From positions 186,001 through 250,000 of the forward strand of contig NZ_FODV01000003.1 in the NCBI RefSeq assembly GCF_900110465.1: a DNA stretch of 64,000 bases, written 5' to 3'. The notes under the pieces are model-generated. The model was not told where the DNA came from. It made no database searches and saw only the letters and a list, made by a program, of their open reading frames with translations. The position numbers were made by a program, and so were the translations under genes. Positions within the stretch are counted from its first letter, which is position 1. The number at the start of each line of letters is the position of its first letter. The DNA is from Halogranum amylolyticum (GTDB lineage Archaea > Halobacteriota > Halobacteria > Halobacteriales > Haloferacaceae). This document shows, in pieces, positions 34,225 through 43,648 of the stretch.

Positions 34225-36282
34225 CTACCCCTCCTCGTCGGCCAGTTCCATCTCGGCGACGATGTCGTACGGCTCTAACTCCGAGCGGATGCCGTCGAGG
34301 ATGCGGAACGCGTCCTTCGGCGAGAGGAAGTGACGGGTGACGACGCGACCCAGCGGCGTCGGCTGGAAGCCGTCGATGAACTCCCACTCCAGGAGGCGAC
34401 CGAGCGCCCGCTTCGTGTCGATCTCGCCGAGCATCCGGTCGTTGAGTCGCTTGGCCCGCTTGCCCGCGACGGTGATGTTCGCGAGCGTCTCCTCGACGGC
34501 CGCCGACTCCGTGTAGCGGGTCAGGACGTCCTCCATCTCGCCTTTCAGCAGCTTGATCGCCACCTCGTCTTCGGACATGTCCATGCTGCCGTGGTAGCGG
34601 CAGTCGGGTTCGACGAGCATGTAGACGATACCGCGGTCGTGGAAGTCGGGACGACCGGCGCGGCCGAGCATCTGGCTGAACTCCTGGACGGAGAGCCACT
34701 CGATCCCCATCGCCAGCGAGTCGAAGACGACCTGCGAGGCCGGGAAGTCGACCCCGGCGGCGAGGGCGGCGGTGGTGACGACGGCGGCGAGTTCCTGGTC
34801 GCCGAACTGTCGCTCGACCTGCTTCCGTTGGCCGTAGTCGAGCCCGGCGTGATAGGGGGCAGAGGAGTACTCCAGTTTGCGGGAGATCTCGTGGCAGCGT
34901 CGCCGGGAGTTGGTGAAGATGATCGTCTGTCCCCTGAAATCCTTCGACGACTTGCGGTCGAACTCCCGCTTGACAAGTCGGTTCTCGATGCGGGCTTTCT
35001 CTTGGCCGTCGACGAAGGTGAGGTGGCGTTCGATCGGGACGGGCCGCTCCTCGAACTCGATGAGCGTCGCCCGCAGGCGCTTGGCCAGCCACTCGGGGTT
35101 GCCGACGGTCGCCGAGAGGTAGATGTACTGCGCGCCGTCGTAGCTGTCGCGCTTCTTCGCGCGCTCTTCGCAGTAGTGTTTGAGTCGGGAGATCATCCCG
35201 TCGAGGCGGTGGCCGCGTTCGTCCTCCTTCAGCGTGTGGACCTCGTCGATGACGACGGTGCCGACGTCGCCGAGATCCTTCCCCGTCCGCAGGGCGTGGT
35301 CGATACCCTCGTAGGTGCCGACGATGATGTCGGCGTTGGGGTCGAACCGGTTGCCGTCGTTGTTGATGCGACTCGCGCCGACGCGGATAGTGACGTTCAA
35401 TCCGAGGTCGCTGTAGCGCTCCTTGAAGTCCTCGTGTTTCTGGTTGGCGAGGGCGACGAGCGGAACCAGAAACAGGAGCTTCCCGTTGCCCTTCAGTGCG
35501 CGGTCGACGCCGGCGAGTTCGCCGACCAGCGTCTTCCCGGTCGCCGTCGCGCTCACGACCAACTGGTCGTCACCGTCGAACAAGCCGTTTCGGACCGAGA
35601 GGCTCTGGACGGGCAGCAGCGTCTCGAACCTGCTCTCCACCTGTTGCTGGAGCTTCGGATGGAGGTCGAGACTTGCCGTCTCGACGGGGTCGACGTCGTC
35701 GACGGTGGCGCCGATCTCGTCGAACTTCGTCAGGTCGGGGTCGAGGTCGCCCTTCAGGAGATTAGTGATACGGTCGAGATCCTGCACGTCGAACAGCAGG
35801 TCCTCGAGTCGCTCCTGGGCGGCCTTGGTGAGACCGCCTTTGAACGACAGTTCGCGTTCGAGTTCGCGGGTCGCACAGTCGGGACAGATGTAGTCGCGGT
35901 CGGCCTTGATCGCGGTGTCCTCGGTGATCGGCGAGTACCGGCCGCTGCCGGCGCAGTACCGGCAGGTCCGGACGACGAGCGCCTCCAACTGGTAGCCGTC
36001 GAGCATCTCGCGGAGTTCGTCGCGACCCGTCTGGGAGGTGTGATCGGAGATGCGGATGCGCTTGGCGTTCCGGGCGAGTTCGACGAACTCGTCGGGGCTG
36101 CGAGGCTTCTCGCTCGACCCGTCTTTCTTCCGGAACTTGCCCGGTCGGGGCCCCGCGTTCGTCTCCTTCAACTCGAGCACGCCGCGGAAGACGTGCTCGC
36201 CGTCGCGGGTGACCACGACCTGGAATCTGTCGCCGAGTTCGTGGAGGAACAGGGTGTCCACCTGTGCGACCTGCTGAGACAC
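34225..36282 (-). CDS. DEAD/DEAH-box helicase with N-terminal archaeal domain
   Basis: A 685-residue helicase. An N-terminal domain (residues 1-150) ends with a zinc knuckle pair (CRYCAGSGRY and ICPDCATREL), a layout I recall as DUF5814 in archaea. The helicase core has motif I SATATGKTLVGE, motif II DEVH (VVIDEVHTLK), motif III YLSATVG, and C-terminal motifs FTNSRRRCHE and QMLGRAGRPDFHDRG, close to the Ski2/Hel308-like SF2 group. It likely unwinds DNA or RNA in repair or RNA metabolism. It is a lone gene at the head of the minus-strand cluster. Confidence 0.9.
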   Translation of the reverse strand: MSQQVAQVDTLFLHELGDRFQVVVTRDGEHVFRGVLELKETNAGPRPGKFRKKDGSSEKPRSPDEFVELARNAKRIRISDHTSQTGRDELREMLDGYQLEALVVRTCRYCAGSGRYSPITEDTAIKADRDYICPDCATRELERELSFKGGLTKAAQERLEDLLFDVQDLDRITNLLKGDLDPDLTKFDEIGATVDDVDPVETASLDLHPKLQQQVESRFETLLPVQSLSVRNGLFDGDDQLVVSATATGKTLVGELAGVDRALKGNGKLLFLVPLVALANQKHEDFKERYSDLGLNVTIRVGASRINNDGNRFDPNADIIVGTYEGIDHALRTGKDLGDVGTVVIDEVHTLKEDERGHRLDGMISRLKHYCEERAKKRDSYDGAQYIYLSATVGNPEWLAKRLRATLIEFEERPVPIERHLTFVDGQEKARIENRLVKREFDRKSSKDFRGQTIIFTNSRRRCHEISRKLEYSSAPYHAGLDYGQRKQVERQFGDQELAAVVTTAALAAGVDFPASQVVFDSLAMGIEWLSVQEFSQMLGRAGRPDFHDRGIVYMLVEPDCRYHGSMDMSEDEVAIKLLKGEMEDVLTRYTESAAVEETLANITVAGKRAKRLNDRMLGEIDTKRALGRLLEWEFIDGFQPTPLGRVVTRHFLSPKDAFRILDGIRSELEPYDIVAEMELADEEG

Positions 36283-36470
36283 GAGTTACGTTACGAGCAC
36301 GGGGTATTTCAGCCACACGATAGCGCCGGCACGTACTGCGTCGGTGACGGTCCGTCGGCGGACCGAGACTTGTGGAAACACGTACCGTGACACCCGAAAC
36401 CAACACGAACAATCAACTAATTCGGGTGGATAGTCAACTATTTACGCTTTTGGTGCGGATAGCGAAGTGA

Positions 36471-36662
36471 ATGTCGAGCACGAACGAACGAACGCCGACC
36501 GATCGTCCACCGAAGACGGTTCTCATCTGCCCCTCCTGCGGTCACGAGAGTCCGCTGTCCGGTGACTGGAAACTCGAGACGCGAGAAGACGAGTTCGGGA
36601 CGTCGACAGCGTACGTCTGTCCACGTTGTGCGTCCGTCGTGACGCGACGACCGGTGTCGTAG
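36471..36662 (+). CDS. Zinc-ribbon micro-protein
   Basis: A 63-residue basic-acidic mixed protein: CPSCGHESPLSGDW at residues about 20-30 and CPRCASVV near the C terminus form one zinc ribbon. Role unknown; the family is common in haloarchaea. It starts ATG 36471, 30 bp after an AT-rich TATTTACG stretch that could be its promoter, and its stop lies 7 bp from the stop of the convergent cupin gene. Confidence 0.78.
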   Translation: MSSTNERTPTDRPPKTVLICPSCGHESPLSGDWKLETREDEFGTSTAYVCPRCASVVTRRPVS

Positions 36663-36668
36663 GGCGAC

Positions 36669-37049
36669 TCAACCCTCCACGAGGTCGATACTGTCGTCGC
36701 CGTTCGGAACGGCACACAGGAACGCCCCCTCCAGTTCACTCTCGTTTCGGTACCAGTGGACCGTCCCTGCCGGGATGAGAAGCGAGTCGCCCGCGGCGAC
36801 GGTGTACTCCTCCTCGCCGATTCCGACCGTGTACTCGCCCGCGAGCACGTACTGTTCGTGTTCGACCTCGTTGGTGTGCTTCGGCACCGACGCGCCCGGC
36901 GCGAGCGTGAACCGTCGGATCGCGAACTGTGGTGCGCCGTCGGAGTCGTCGATGAGGACGCCCTTCTGCATCCCCTCGGCGGCATCGACCGTCTCGTACT
37001 CGACGTCGCTCGCGCGCTTGACGACCGGGTGTGGAGTCGAATCGCTCAT
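36669..37049 (-). CDS. Cupin domain protein
   Basis: A 126-residue small cupin. First motif: APGASVPKHTNEVEHEQYVLAGEYTVG (HxTxxxEHE with His/Glu ligands); second motif AGDSLLIPAGTVHWYRNES (P-x-G-x-x-H). The metal ligands appear present: two His and a Glu in motif 1, His in motif 2. The substrate is unknown. Divergent from the site-2 protease gene. Confidence 0.88.
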   Translation of the reverse strand: MSDSTPHPVVKRASDVEYETVDAAEGMQKGVLIDDSDGAPQFAIRRFTLAPGASVPKHTNEVEHEQYVLAGEYTVGIGEEEYTVAAGDSLLIPAGTVHWYRNESELEGAFLCAVPNGDDSIDLVEG

Positions 37050-37145
37050 GGGGTCGTCTACGGGGCCGGTCAGGTAAGGGTTGTCCTCAACGGAACCGTT
37101 GCTGTCGTGCCCGAACTTAAGAGTCCGCCCCGACTAGAGGGAGGC

Positions 37146-38333
37146 ATGCGAGGCATTCGGATCGGGAGCGCGTTCGGCATTCCCATCAAACTCGACTTCA
37201 CGTTCCTTCTAGTGTTGCCGTTCTTCGCCTATCTCATCGGAGCGGACGTCACCAACCTCACCGAGGTGATGAACGGCCTCTTCGGCACCAGCATCGCGAC
37301 CGGTCCGCTCACGAGCGGGTCGATGTCGTGGATCGTCGGCGTCACCGCCGCCCTCGGACTGTTCCTCGGCGTCCTCCTCCACGAGTTCGGCCACTCGCTG
37401 GTCGCTCGGAAGTTCGGCTTCGAGATCGAGTCGATCACGCTGTGGCTGTTCGGCGGCGTCGCCCGCTTCGTCGAGATACCCGAAGACTGGAAACAGGAGT
37501 TCTACATCGCCGTCGCCGGCCCCATCGTCAGCGTCCTCGTCGGCGTCGTCTCCTACGTCGGCTTCCTCGCGGTGCCGGAGAGCCAGGCGGCCGTCAAGTT
37601 CGTCCTCGGCTACCTCGCGATGACGAACGTCGCACTCGCCGTCTTCAACATGCTCCCCGGCTTCCCGATGGACGGCGGCCGCGTCCTCCGGGCGCTGCTC
37701 GCGCGGAATCGTCCGCACGCGAGAGCGACGCAGATCGCCGCCGAGGTCGGCAAAGCATTCGCCTTCATGCTCGGTATCTTCGGGCTCTTCGCGAACCTGT
37801 TTCTCGTCGCACTGGCGTTCTTCATCTACATCGGTGCCTCCAGCGAGGCCCAGCAGACGGTGATGAAGGCCGCCTTCGAGAACGTCGTCGTCCGCGACAT
37901 CATGACCACCCGCGAAGACCTCCATACGGTCACCGAGCAGACCACCGTCGCCGAGCTAATGGAGCGGATGTTCCGCGAGCGCCACACCGGCTACCCGGTG
38001 ATGCGCAACGGTGCGCTCGTCGGGATGGTGACGCTCAACGACGCCCGCGGCGTCAACGAGGTCGAACGCGACGCCTACCGCGTCGAGGACGTGATGGCCA
38101 ACGACGTTACCAGCATCACCCCCGACGCCGGAGCGATGGATGCGCTGTCGACGATGCAGCAACACAACGTCGGCCGCCTCCCCGTCATCGATGCTGACGA
38201 CGAACTCGTTGGGCTCGTCTCCCGGACCGACCTGATGACCGCGCTGAACATCATCCAGACGACCGGGGCGCTGAACGCGACCCGCGCGACCGACGGTGTG
38301 GGTGAACGGTCGTCGCCGTTCGAGGCGCGGTAA
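37146..38333 (+). CDS. Site-2 protease (M50) with CBS domains
   Basis: A 395-residue membrane metalloprotease. The zinc motif LLHEFGHSL (His79, Glu80, His83) and the second site NMLPGFPMDGGRVL (Asp176) are intact, embedded in about six helices. A C-terminal pair of CBS domains (residues about 245-370: VRDIMTTREDLHTVTEQTTVAELM and VEDVMANDVTSITPDAGAMDAL) probably binds adenine nucleotides and regulates activity. The family cuts transmembrane substrates. ATG 37146 gives the typical MRGIRIGSAFGIPIKLD start. Confidence 0.94.
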   Translation: MRGIRIGSAFGIPIKLDFTFLLVLPFFAYLIGADVTNLTEVMNGLFGTSIATGPLTSGSMSWIVGVTAALGLFLGVLLHEFGHSLVARKFGFEIESITLWLFGGVARFVEIPEDWKQEFYIAVAGPIVSVLVGVVSYVGFLAVPESQAAVKFVLGYLAMTNVALAVFNMLPGFPMDGGRVLRALLARNRPHARATQIAAEVGKAFAFMLGIFGLFANLFLVALAFFIYIGASSEAQQTVMKAAFENVVVRDIMTTREDLHTVTEQTTVAELMERMFRERHTGYPVMRNGALVGMVTLNDARGVNEVERDAYRVEDVMANDVTSITPDAGAMDALSTMQQHNVGRLPVIDADDELVGLVSRTDLMTALNIIQTTGALNATRATDGVGERSSPFEAR

Positions 38334-38447
38334 CTCGTCTTCGGCGGCGCTATCGGGACGCAAATCTCGGGTTTCTCGTATCCCCCACACACCGACCTCG
38401 AGACGATTCGGCCTCGGCCGCGCGAGCGGCAGTGAGTGCGTGAGCGG

Positions 38448-38597
38448 CTACTGCTCTCGTGGCTTGCTGATGTTCTGCATGTAACCCCCGCACTCCGAAC
38501 ACTCGCCCGGGCGGTTCTCCGCCTGGACTCGTTCACCGGAGTTCGTACACTCGTATAGATACGGCGGGTTCTGATCGTACGGGTCGACTCCTGACAT
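38448..38597 (-). CDS. Rubrerythrin-like zinc-ribbon micro-protein with altered first knuckle
   Basis: A 49-residue protein: MSGVDPYDQNPPYLYECTNSG and ending CSECGGYMQNISKPREQ. It matches haloarchaeal rubrerythrin-like rubredoxin-type proteins (Y-E-C-x-x-C-G-x-R-V ... C-x-x-C-G-G-x-M-Q-N-I-S). Here the first knuckle reads CTNS, so the second Cys is Ser and only three metal-ligand Cys remain. Role unknown. Confidence 0.7.
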   Translation of the reverse strand: MSGVDPYDQNPPYLYECTNSGERVQAENRPGECSECGGYMQNISKPREQ

Positions 38598-38726
38598 AGT
38601 TATATGTTACCACCACACACGGCTAACTCTGCCGGGAGATGTATCCAGAGTGTGAGTTCCTCGCCGAGCACTGTTTCGAGAGCGGCGTCGCGAGACGACG
38701 TGTTCACCGGGCAACGTTCGGAAGAC

Positions 38727-38749
38727 GGTCCAGGTGCGAGAATCGAACC
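38727..38749 (-). repeat. Copy of the tRNA-His 3' end, outer
   Basis: These 23 bases are identical to 39003-39025 (3' acceptor strand, discriminator and T-arm of tRNA-His), same orientation. They share a further few bases (ACGGTCG) with the other copy at 38832 but not with the tRNA. Confidence 0.85.
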
Positions 38750-38831
38750 ACGGTCGTTCCGCTTCGCTCCACTCCCTGTTTCGGGTTCGCACGTACGACT
38801 CATCAGCGCTCACTGTCGTTCGCGCAGAAGT

Positions 38832-38854
38832 GAGGTCCAAGTGCGAGAATCGAA
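38832..38854 (-). repeat. Copy of the tRNA-His 3' end, inner
   Basis: 22 of 23 bases match 39003-39025 in the same orientation. This copy lies between the outer copy and the tRNA, giving three tandem tRNA 3' ends spaced 105 and 171 bp apart. Confidence 0.85.
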
Positions 38855-39002
38855 CCACGGTCGGACGTGCTCGCTCACTGGCGTTCGCTGTGCGCGACCT
38901 CCCCGCTTCGATTCTCTCCGTCGGCCCGTTTCACTCCGTACGTCGGTTACTCGCGGTGCTCGCTGACGCGAGCATACGCTCGTCGGAGTAACGTCGTGAA
39001 AA
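38855..39002. other. Spacer holding a nested hairpin downstream of tRNA-His
   Basis: The spacer holds no gene. At 38946-38992 an outer GTTACTC/GAGTAAC pair encloses TGCTCGC-TGAC-GCGAGCA, both 7-bp perfect stems; on the minus strand it begins 10 bases after the end of the tRNA. It may be a terminator or processing signal. Confidence 0.5.
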
Positions 39003-39077
39003 GGTCCAGGTGCGAGAATCGAACCCGCGTCTCAGCCTCCACAAGGCTGAAGGATGGTCCACTACCCCAACCCGGAC
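39003..39077 (-). tRNA. tRNA-His (GUG)
   Basis: Minus-strand cloverleaf: acceptor GTCCGGG with CCTGGAC, D-arm GGGGTAGTGG, anticodon stem CAGCC/GGCTG around loop TTGTGGA (anticodon GTG), T-arm GCGGGTTCGATTCTCGC, discriminator C as expected for tRNA-His. The extra 5' G is not encoded at the -1 position in this sequence (the base is T), so it would be added after transcription. Confidence 0.95.
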
Positions 39078-39215
39078 ACACCCTCTCCTACTCCTGTTTC
39101 GCTCAAATACGTTACGACTTCCGGCTTCGTGTGTGTCGATTCAGCACACCACACCGCGCCGCGATCGGCCGAAGCGCGGCCCTTTTCAGGCTCACCGTCG
39201 TATCTTGCTCCAAGC

Positions 39216-39671
39216 GTGGCTATCACGGACAAGATCTACCTGAAGAACCACCGGCAGATCGCCTCCCAACTGGAGGCGAACATCCCGAAGGGGGCGTTCA
39301 AGGGGGCGACGCTCGACCTCGTGTTCTCCGGCGAAGGACTGACGAAGCTCGACGACGCGACCCAAGAGCGGGTGCTCGACTTCGCACAGGACTTCCTCGA
39401 CTGCGACTGCGAGGACAACCCCTACTGCGGCCATCCCGAGCGGAAGTTCATCCGCTACCTGCTGGAACTCCGCGCGCAGGGGCTCGGCCCCGACGCCATC
39501 GTCGACGTGATGACCGACGAGTACATGCTCTACGCGTATCCGGGCGACATCCTCTCGTTTCTCGACCAGTCGGTCCGGACGCTCGAGGCGGTCGAGGCGC
39601 TCGCGGGCGTCGAGGACGACAGAGAGATGGAGGAGAAGGCGGCGACCGCGAAGCGCGAACTCTCCGGGTAG
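39216..39671 (+). CDS. Conserved haloarchaeal protein, function unknown
   Basis: A 151-residue protein starting with GTG at 39216 (VAITDKIYLKNHRQIASQLEANIPKGAFKGATLD). Contains LDCDCEDNPYCGHPERKFIRYLLELRAQG with four Cys and one His clustered, possibly a metal site, then helical AYPGDILSFLDQSVRTLEAVEALAG. The pattern is conserved across haloarchaea as far as I recall, but no function is known to me. Earlier in-frame starts would run through tRNA-His and are rejected. Confidence 0.75.
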   Translation: MAITDKIYLKNHRQIASQLEANIPKGAFKGATLDLVFSGEGLTKLDDATQERVLDFAQDFLDCDCEDNPYCGHPERKFIRYLLELRAQGLGPDAIVDVMTDEYMLYAYPGDILSFLDQSVRTLEAVEALAGVEDDREMEEKAATAKRELSG

Positions 39672-39676
39672 GAGAT

Positions 39677-40081
39677 TCAGCCCAACCGATAGGACGGTTC
39701 GTCGCTCTCGCCGTCCAGATCTTCGAGGAAGATGACTTCCTCGTCGTCGTCGAGTTCCTCGCGGAGACGGTTCACGTAGTGTTTGTACTCCTCCAGCTGC
39801 TCGCGGAGGTGGTCGGCCTCCAGTTCGAGTCGTTCGTGCTCGCGGATGAAGCTCTTCGGCACCTCCACTTTCGGCGGGAAACTCGGCTCGTCGCCGTCTC
39901 CGAGGTCGTCGAGTTCGTGCTCGGGGACGACCTGTACTTGCCCGTCGTGGGCAACCAACGTGTCGACGTAGTCGCGGAAGACCGCCGACAGGGAGATGTC
40001 GCGCTCCTCGGCGATCTCCCGAAGGGTCTCGAAGGCGTCCTCGTTGACCCGAAAGGAGATGGTCTTGTTCTTGTTGCCCAT
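39677..40081 (-). CDS. CopG/ribbon-helix-helix-like protein with coiled coil
   Basis: A 134-residue protein. Residues 1-45 (MGNKNKTISFRVNEDAFETL then AEERDISLSAVFRDYVDTL) fit a ribbon-helix-helix DNA-binding fold. Residues about 85-125 are a heptad-rich coiled coil (EHERLELEADHLREQLEEYKH). It is likely a dimeric regulator or scaffold. ATG 40081; longer frames are shadow of the next gene. It ends 6 bp from the end of the convergent gene. Confidence 0.8.
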   Translation of the reverse strand: MGNKNKTISFRVNEDAFETLREIAEERDISLSAVFRDYVDTLVAHDGQVQVVPEHELDDLGDGDEPSFPPKVEVPKSFIREHERLELEADHLREQLEEYKHYVNRLREELDDDEEVIFLEDLDGESDEPSYRLG

Positions 40082-40140
40082 CGGTGGCTCTCTCTCGGCC
40101 AGCCATCCACTTAACCGTTTGTCAGACGAGGACGAGACAG

Positions 40141-40800
40141 TCAGAGGTACTCGATCACCCCCGCGAGAAGCTTGTTCTCCGCCCGACGGAGATGCTCCTC
40201 GGCGGTCCGCCGCTCGACGCCGACGACGGCGGCGATCTCCTCGGTCGTCGTCCGCCGCGGGATCTCGTAGTAGCCGGCGTCGAAGGCGGTCGTGAGCACC
40301 TCGCGCTGTCGCTCGGTCAGCGTCGGCAACGCGTCGTCGAGCCTGAGAAGCGGCGCGTCCTGCCGGACCGCCGAGATCTCGCGTTTCGACTCGACGCCGA
40401 CGCGGTAGCCGTCGTCGACGAGGTCGCGGTAGCACGCCGAGAGCGCCGCCGGGTCGAGCGCGAGCACGCGACAGAGCTTCGCACCCCTCGCGTACCGAAG
40501 CGGCGGCAGGAGCAGACAGCCGTGCCGGGCGAGATACGTCTCCACGTGCGAGGAGTCGTGTGACTTGAGGCAGTCGGCCGTGACGACGACGAGTTCATCC
40601 GTCGTCTCCAGTCGGTCCTGTACGCCGACGAGTTCCTCGACGCGAGCGACGACCGCCGCTGCGGCCTCGCTGTCGTCGCCGGCCGTCACGTGCAGGAGGT
40701 CGCAGTGGTCGTTACACCAGAGCTCGATACGGGCGTCGGAGCCGGCCGTCGCCGCCGCGTACGACCCTGCGTCCGGGATTCGGAACGTCGCTTCGTACAT
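40141..40800 (-). CDS. Bat-type HTH regulator, candidate hut regulator
   Basis: A 219-residue protein with a C-terminal bacterio-opsin-activator-type HTH (residues about 160-215: [35 protein letters not shown] and [15 protein letters not shown]). The N-terminal half resembles the sensing region usually found with it. It is divergent from the hut operon with 90 bp between starts, so it is a good candidate for a hut regulator. The ATG at 40800 is close to a TATA-like AT-rich box. Confidence 0.85.
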   Translation of the reverse strand: MYEATFRIPDAGSYAAATAGSDARIELWCNDHCDLLHVTAGDDSEAAAAVVARVEELVGVQDRLETTDELVVVTADCLKSHDSSHVETYLARHGCLLLPPLRYARGAKLCRVLALDPAALSACYRDLVDDGYRVGVESKREISAVRQDAPLLRLDDALPTLTERQREVLTTAFDAGYYEIPRRTTTEEIAAVVGVERRTAEEHLRRAENKLLAGVIEYL

Positions 40801-40821
40801 CGCCCGTCACGTTCGTCACGA

Positions 40822-40831
40822 GTAAATAAAT
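40822..40831 (-). promoter_or_regulatory. Putative TATA box for the regulator gene
   Basis: On the minus strand this reads ATTTATTTAC, the most AT-rich stretch in the 90-bp region, 22-31 bp before the start codon at 40800. This position implies a leaderless or near-leaderless transcript. Confidence 0.45.
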
Positions 40832-40850
40832 ACCCCGCCGTATGCGGGGT
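40832..40850. promoter_or_regulatory. Perfect inverted repeat in the hut promoter region
   Basis: ACCCCGCCGTATGCGGGGT has two 7-bp arms with a 5-bp spacer and sits in the middle of the divergent 40801-40890 region. Its location between TATA of the regulator and the hutU start makes it a likely operator. A second motif (direct repeat CGAATC at 40863 and 40874) follows. Confidence 0.45.
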
Positions 40851-40890
40851 CGCAGCTATTTGCGAATCGTTCACGAATCCTAGAGTAGCA

Positions 40891-42687
40891 ATGAGCGACC
40901 AGAGGCCCTCACAGTCGACGGATCGAATCGGCGAGCCGAGCGCCGAGTGGCGGCGATACCAGGGTTCGCCGACCGGAACCGACATCGAGTGCAAGGGGTG
41001 GCGACAGGAGGCGGCGTTCAGAATGCTGAACAACAACCTCGACCCCGACGTCGCCGAGAAACCCGAGGAGCTCGTCGTCTACGGCGGCACCGGGCGCGCC
41101 GCCCGGAGCTGGGACGCCTACGACGCCATCCTCGCGGAACTCCGCGATCTGGCGGACGACGAGACGTTGCTCGTCCAGTCCGGCAAGCCGGTCGGTCGGT
41201 TCACGACGCACGAACGCGCTCCCCGCGTCCTCATCGCCAACTCCAACCTCGTCGGGAAGTGGGACAACTGGGAGCACTTCCACGAGTTGGAGGCCGAGGG
41301 GAAGATCATGTACGGCCAGATGACCGCGGGGTCGTGGGCGTACATCGGGACGCAAGGCATCCTCCAGGGGACCTACGAGACGCTCGCGGAGGCGGGGCGA
41401 CAGCAGTTCCCCGACCGTGACGGCCTTCGCGGGACCGTCACCGTCACCGGCGGGCTCGGGGGGATGGGCGGCGCACAGCCGCTCGCGGTGACGATGAACC
41501 ACGGCGTCTGCATCGCCGCCGAAGTCGACGAGGAGCGAATCGATCGACGCATCCAGACGCGCTACTGTATGGAGCAGACCGACGACCTCGACGAGGCCAT
41601 CGAGAAGGCCAAACAGGCGGCAGCGCAGGGCGAACCCTACTCCATCGCGGTTCACACGAACGCCGCCGACATGCTGGAGGGGATGCTCGAACGCGACTTC
41701 GTCCCCGACTTCCTCACCGACCAGACGAGCGCCCACGACGAGTTGGAGGGGTACTACCCCTCGGGCTACACCGTCGCGGAGGCCGACCAGTTGCGCAGAG
41801 ACGACCCCGACCGCTACGTCGAAGAGAGCCTCGACACCATGCAACGACACGTTCGGGCGATGCTCGACCTCCAGGAGCGAGGCGCAGTCACGTTCGAGTA
41901 CGGCAACAACATCCGCGGACAGGTGCAGGAACACCGCGGGATGCGAGAGGCGTTCGACTTCCCCGGGTTCGTCCCGGCTTACATCCGCCCGCTGTTCTGT
42001 CGTGGGAAGGGACCCTTCCGCTGGGTCGCGCTCTCGGGTGACCCCGCGGACATCCACCGAACCGACGAGGCCGTGAAGGAGCTGTTCCCCGAGAAGGAAC
42101 ATCTGAACCGCTGGATCGACCTCGCACACGAACAGGTCGAGTTCCAAGGGCTGCCGAGCCGCGTCTGCTGGTTGGGCTACTCGACCGACGGTGAAGGTAG
42201 CGACGTGCCGAAGGCGCACCGAAGCGGAGGCGCTGAAGGCGCCGAAGCACTCACCGAACGCGCGAAGTTCGCCCTCCGCATCAACGAACTCGTCCGCGAC
42301 GGCGAGATCAGTGCCCCGGTGGTCGTCACCCGCGACCACCTCGACGCGGGGAGCGTCGCCAGCCCGCACCGCGAGACCGAGGCGATGAGAGACGGCACGG
42401 ACGCCGTCGCCGACTGGCCTATCCTCAACGCCCTGGTGAACTGCGCGGCCGGGGCGGACATCGTCTCCGTCCACGACGGCGGCGGCGTCGGCATCGGCAA
42501 CTCGCTGCACGCGAACAACCACGTCGTGCTCGACGGCACCGACCTCGCCGCCGAGAAGGCCCGCCGCGTCTTCACCACCGACCCCGGCATGGGCGTGATC
42601 CGCCACGCCGACGCAGGGTACGAGGAGGCGCTCGACGAGGCGACGGCGTCGAACGTCCGGATACCGATGCGGGATCACGATGAGTGA
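40891..42687 (+). CDS. hutU: Urocanate hydratase
   Basis: A 598-residue enzyme converting urocanate to imidazolonepropionate, second step of histidine degradation. Motifs: [93 protein letters not shown] (the NAD+ binding loop), and a late [22 protein letters not shown]. Length and motif order match the family. First gene of the operon; the ATG of hutG overlaps its last codons. Confidence 0.98.
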   Translation: MSDQRPSQSTDRIGEPSAEWRRYQGSPTGTDIECKGWRQEAAFRMLNNNLDPDVAEKPEELVVYGGTGRAARSWDAYDAILAELRDLADDETLLVQSGKPVGRFTTHERAPRVLIANSNLVGKWDNWEHFHELEAEGKIMYGQMTAGSWAYIGTQGILQGTYETLAEAGRQQFPDRDGLRGTVTVTGGLGGMGGAQPLAVTMNHGVCIAAEVDEERIDRRIQTRYCMEQTDDLDEAIEKAKQAAAQGEPYSIAVHTNAADMLEGMLERDFVPDFLTDQTSAHDELEGYYPSGYTVAEADQLRRDDPDRYVEESLDTMQRHVRAMLDLQERGAVTFEYGNNIRGQVQEHRGMREAFDFPGFVPAYIRPLFCRGKGPFRWVALSGDPADIHRTDEAVKELFPEKEHLNRWIDLAHEQVEFQGLPSRVCWLGYSTDGEGSDVPKAHRSGGAEGAEALTERAKFALRINELVRDGEISAPVVVTRDHLDAGSVASPHRETEAMRDGTDAVADWPILNALVNCAAGADIVSVHDGGGVGIGNSLHANNHVVLDGTDLAAEKARRVFTTDPGMGVIRHADAGYEEALDEATASNVRIPMRDHDE

Positions 42688-43648
42688 GTTCGTCCAGTCG
42701 TTCGAGTGGCGCGGACCCTCCGCGGACCCGAACGACGAACAGTTCGGCCACGTCGTGCAGGAGACGACGAGAGAGGAAGCAGACGAGTTCGACGTCGTCC
42801 TCGTCGGCGAGCCGGTCGACGAGGCGGTTATCGGTCGGCGCGGTGCCGAAGAGGGACCGACGGCACTCCGCGAAGCGTTCGCCGATGTCAAGAGCCATCA
42901 CTTCGAGTCGGGTGCAGTCGGTGACCGACGGAGCATCGGCGACCTCGGCGACGTGGCCGACCTCGTTCGTCTGGGCGACCGGTCGCCGAACGCGACGGTC
43001 GGCGGCATCCAGAATCTCGTCCGGCAGACGGGCGAACGAGTCCACGACCTCGACGCCCTCCCGGTCTTCCTCGGCGGCGACAACTCTCTTACCTATCCGA
43101 ACGTCGCTCCGCTCCTCGATCGCGGTAGCGTCGGCGTCGTCAACCTCGACGCCCACCTCGACGTCAGGGAGGTACGGGACGACGCGACGAGCGGCACTCC
43201 CTACCGGCAACTGTTCGATGCCGGACTCGACGGCTACGCCTGTCTCGGCGCACGTCACTTCGAGACGTCGACCGCGTACGCGGATTACGTCGACGAGATG
43301 GGCGGTGACGTCGTCACGGCCGACGACGTCGGCGACGACCCGCTCGTTGCCACGGACCGCGCGCTCGACGCACTCGGGTCCGTGGAACAGGTCTACGTCA
43401 GCGTCGACCTCGACGTCCTCGACGCCTCTGCGGCTCCCGGTGTGTCGGCACCGACGCCCGGCGGACTGACGACGCGCGAACTGTTCGGCATCCTCCGCCG
43501 TCTCGCTTCCGACGACCGGATCGCGGGCTTCGAGGTCGTCGAGTGCGCCCCGCCACTCGACAGAGACGGGATGACGGCAGCGGCGGGTGCCCGTGCCGTG
43601 GCCCACTTCCTAAGTGGGCTTGCTGCGAACGGAGGGCATCATGACTGA
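42680..43648 (+). CDS. hutG: Formimidoylglutamase
   Basis: A 322-residue ureohydrolase that cleaves formimidoylglutamate to glutamate and formamide. The Mn ligands of the arginase fold are visible: [21 protein letters not shown] (D-A-H-x-D), and [16 protein letters not shown] (D-x-D). Starts 8 bp inside the hutU end, so translation is likely coupled. Used instead of the bacterial deiminase route, giving the four-step hut route. Confidence 0.95.
   Translation: MSEFVQSFEWRGPSADPNDEQFGHVVQETTREEADEFDVVLVGEPVDEAVIGRRGAEEGPTALREAFADVKSHHFESGAVGDRRSIGDLGDVADLVRLGDRSPNATVGGIQNLVRQTGERVHDLDALPVFLGGDNSLTYPNVAPLLDRGSVGVVNLDAHLDVREVRDDATSGTPYRQLFDAGLDGYACLGARHFETSTAYADYVDEMGGDVVTADDVGDDPLVATDRALDALGSVEQVYVSVDLDVLDASAAPGVSAPTPGGLTTRELFGILRRLASDDRIAGFEVVECAPPLDRDGMTAAAGARAVAHFLSGLAANGGHHD

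Noticed and set aside
38727-39025. CRISPR-like spacing of three similar repeats
   Set aside because: Repeats match tRNA-His, are only 3 in number, spacing is irregular (105 and 171 bp) and no cas genes are present.
38639-39243. Several short frames with repeated MRESNHGR or MRESNPRL starts
   Set aside because: They are translations of the tRNA-His 3'-end copies and of the tRNA itself; no coding bias and the repeats explain their similarity.
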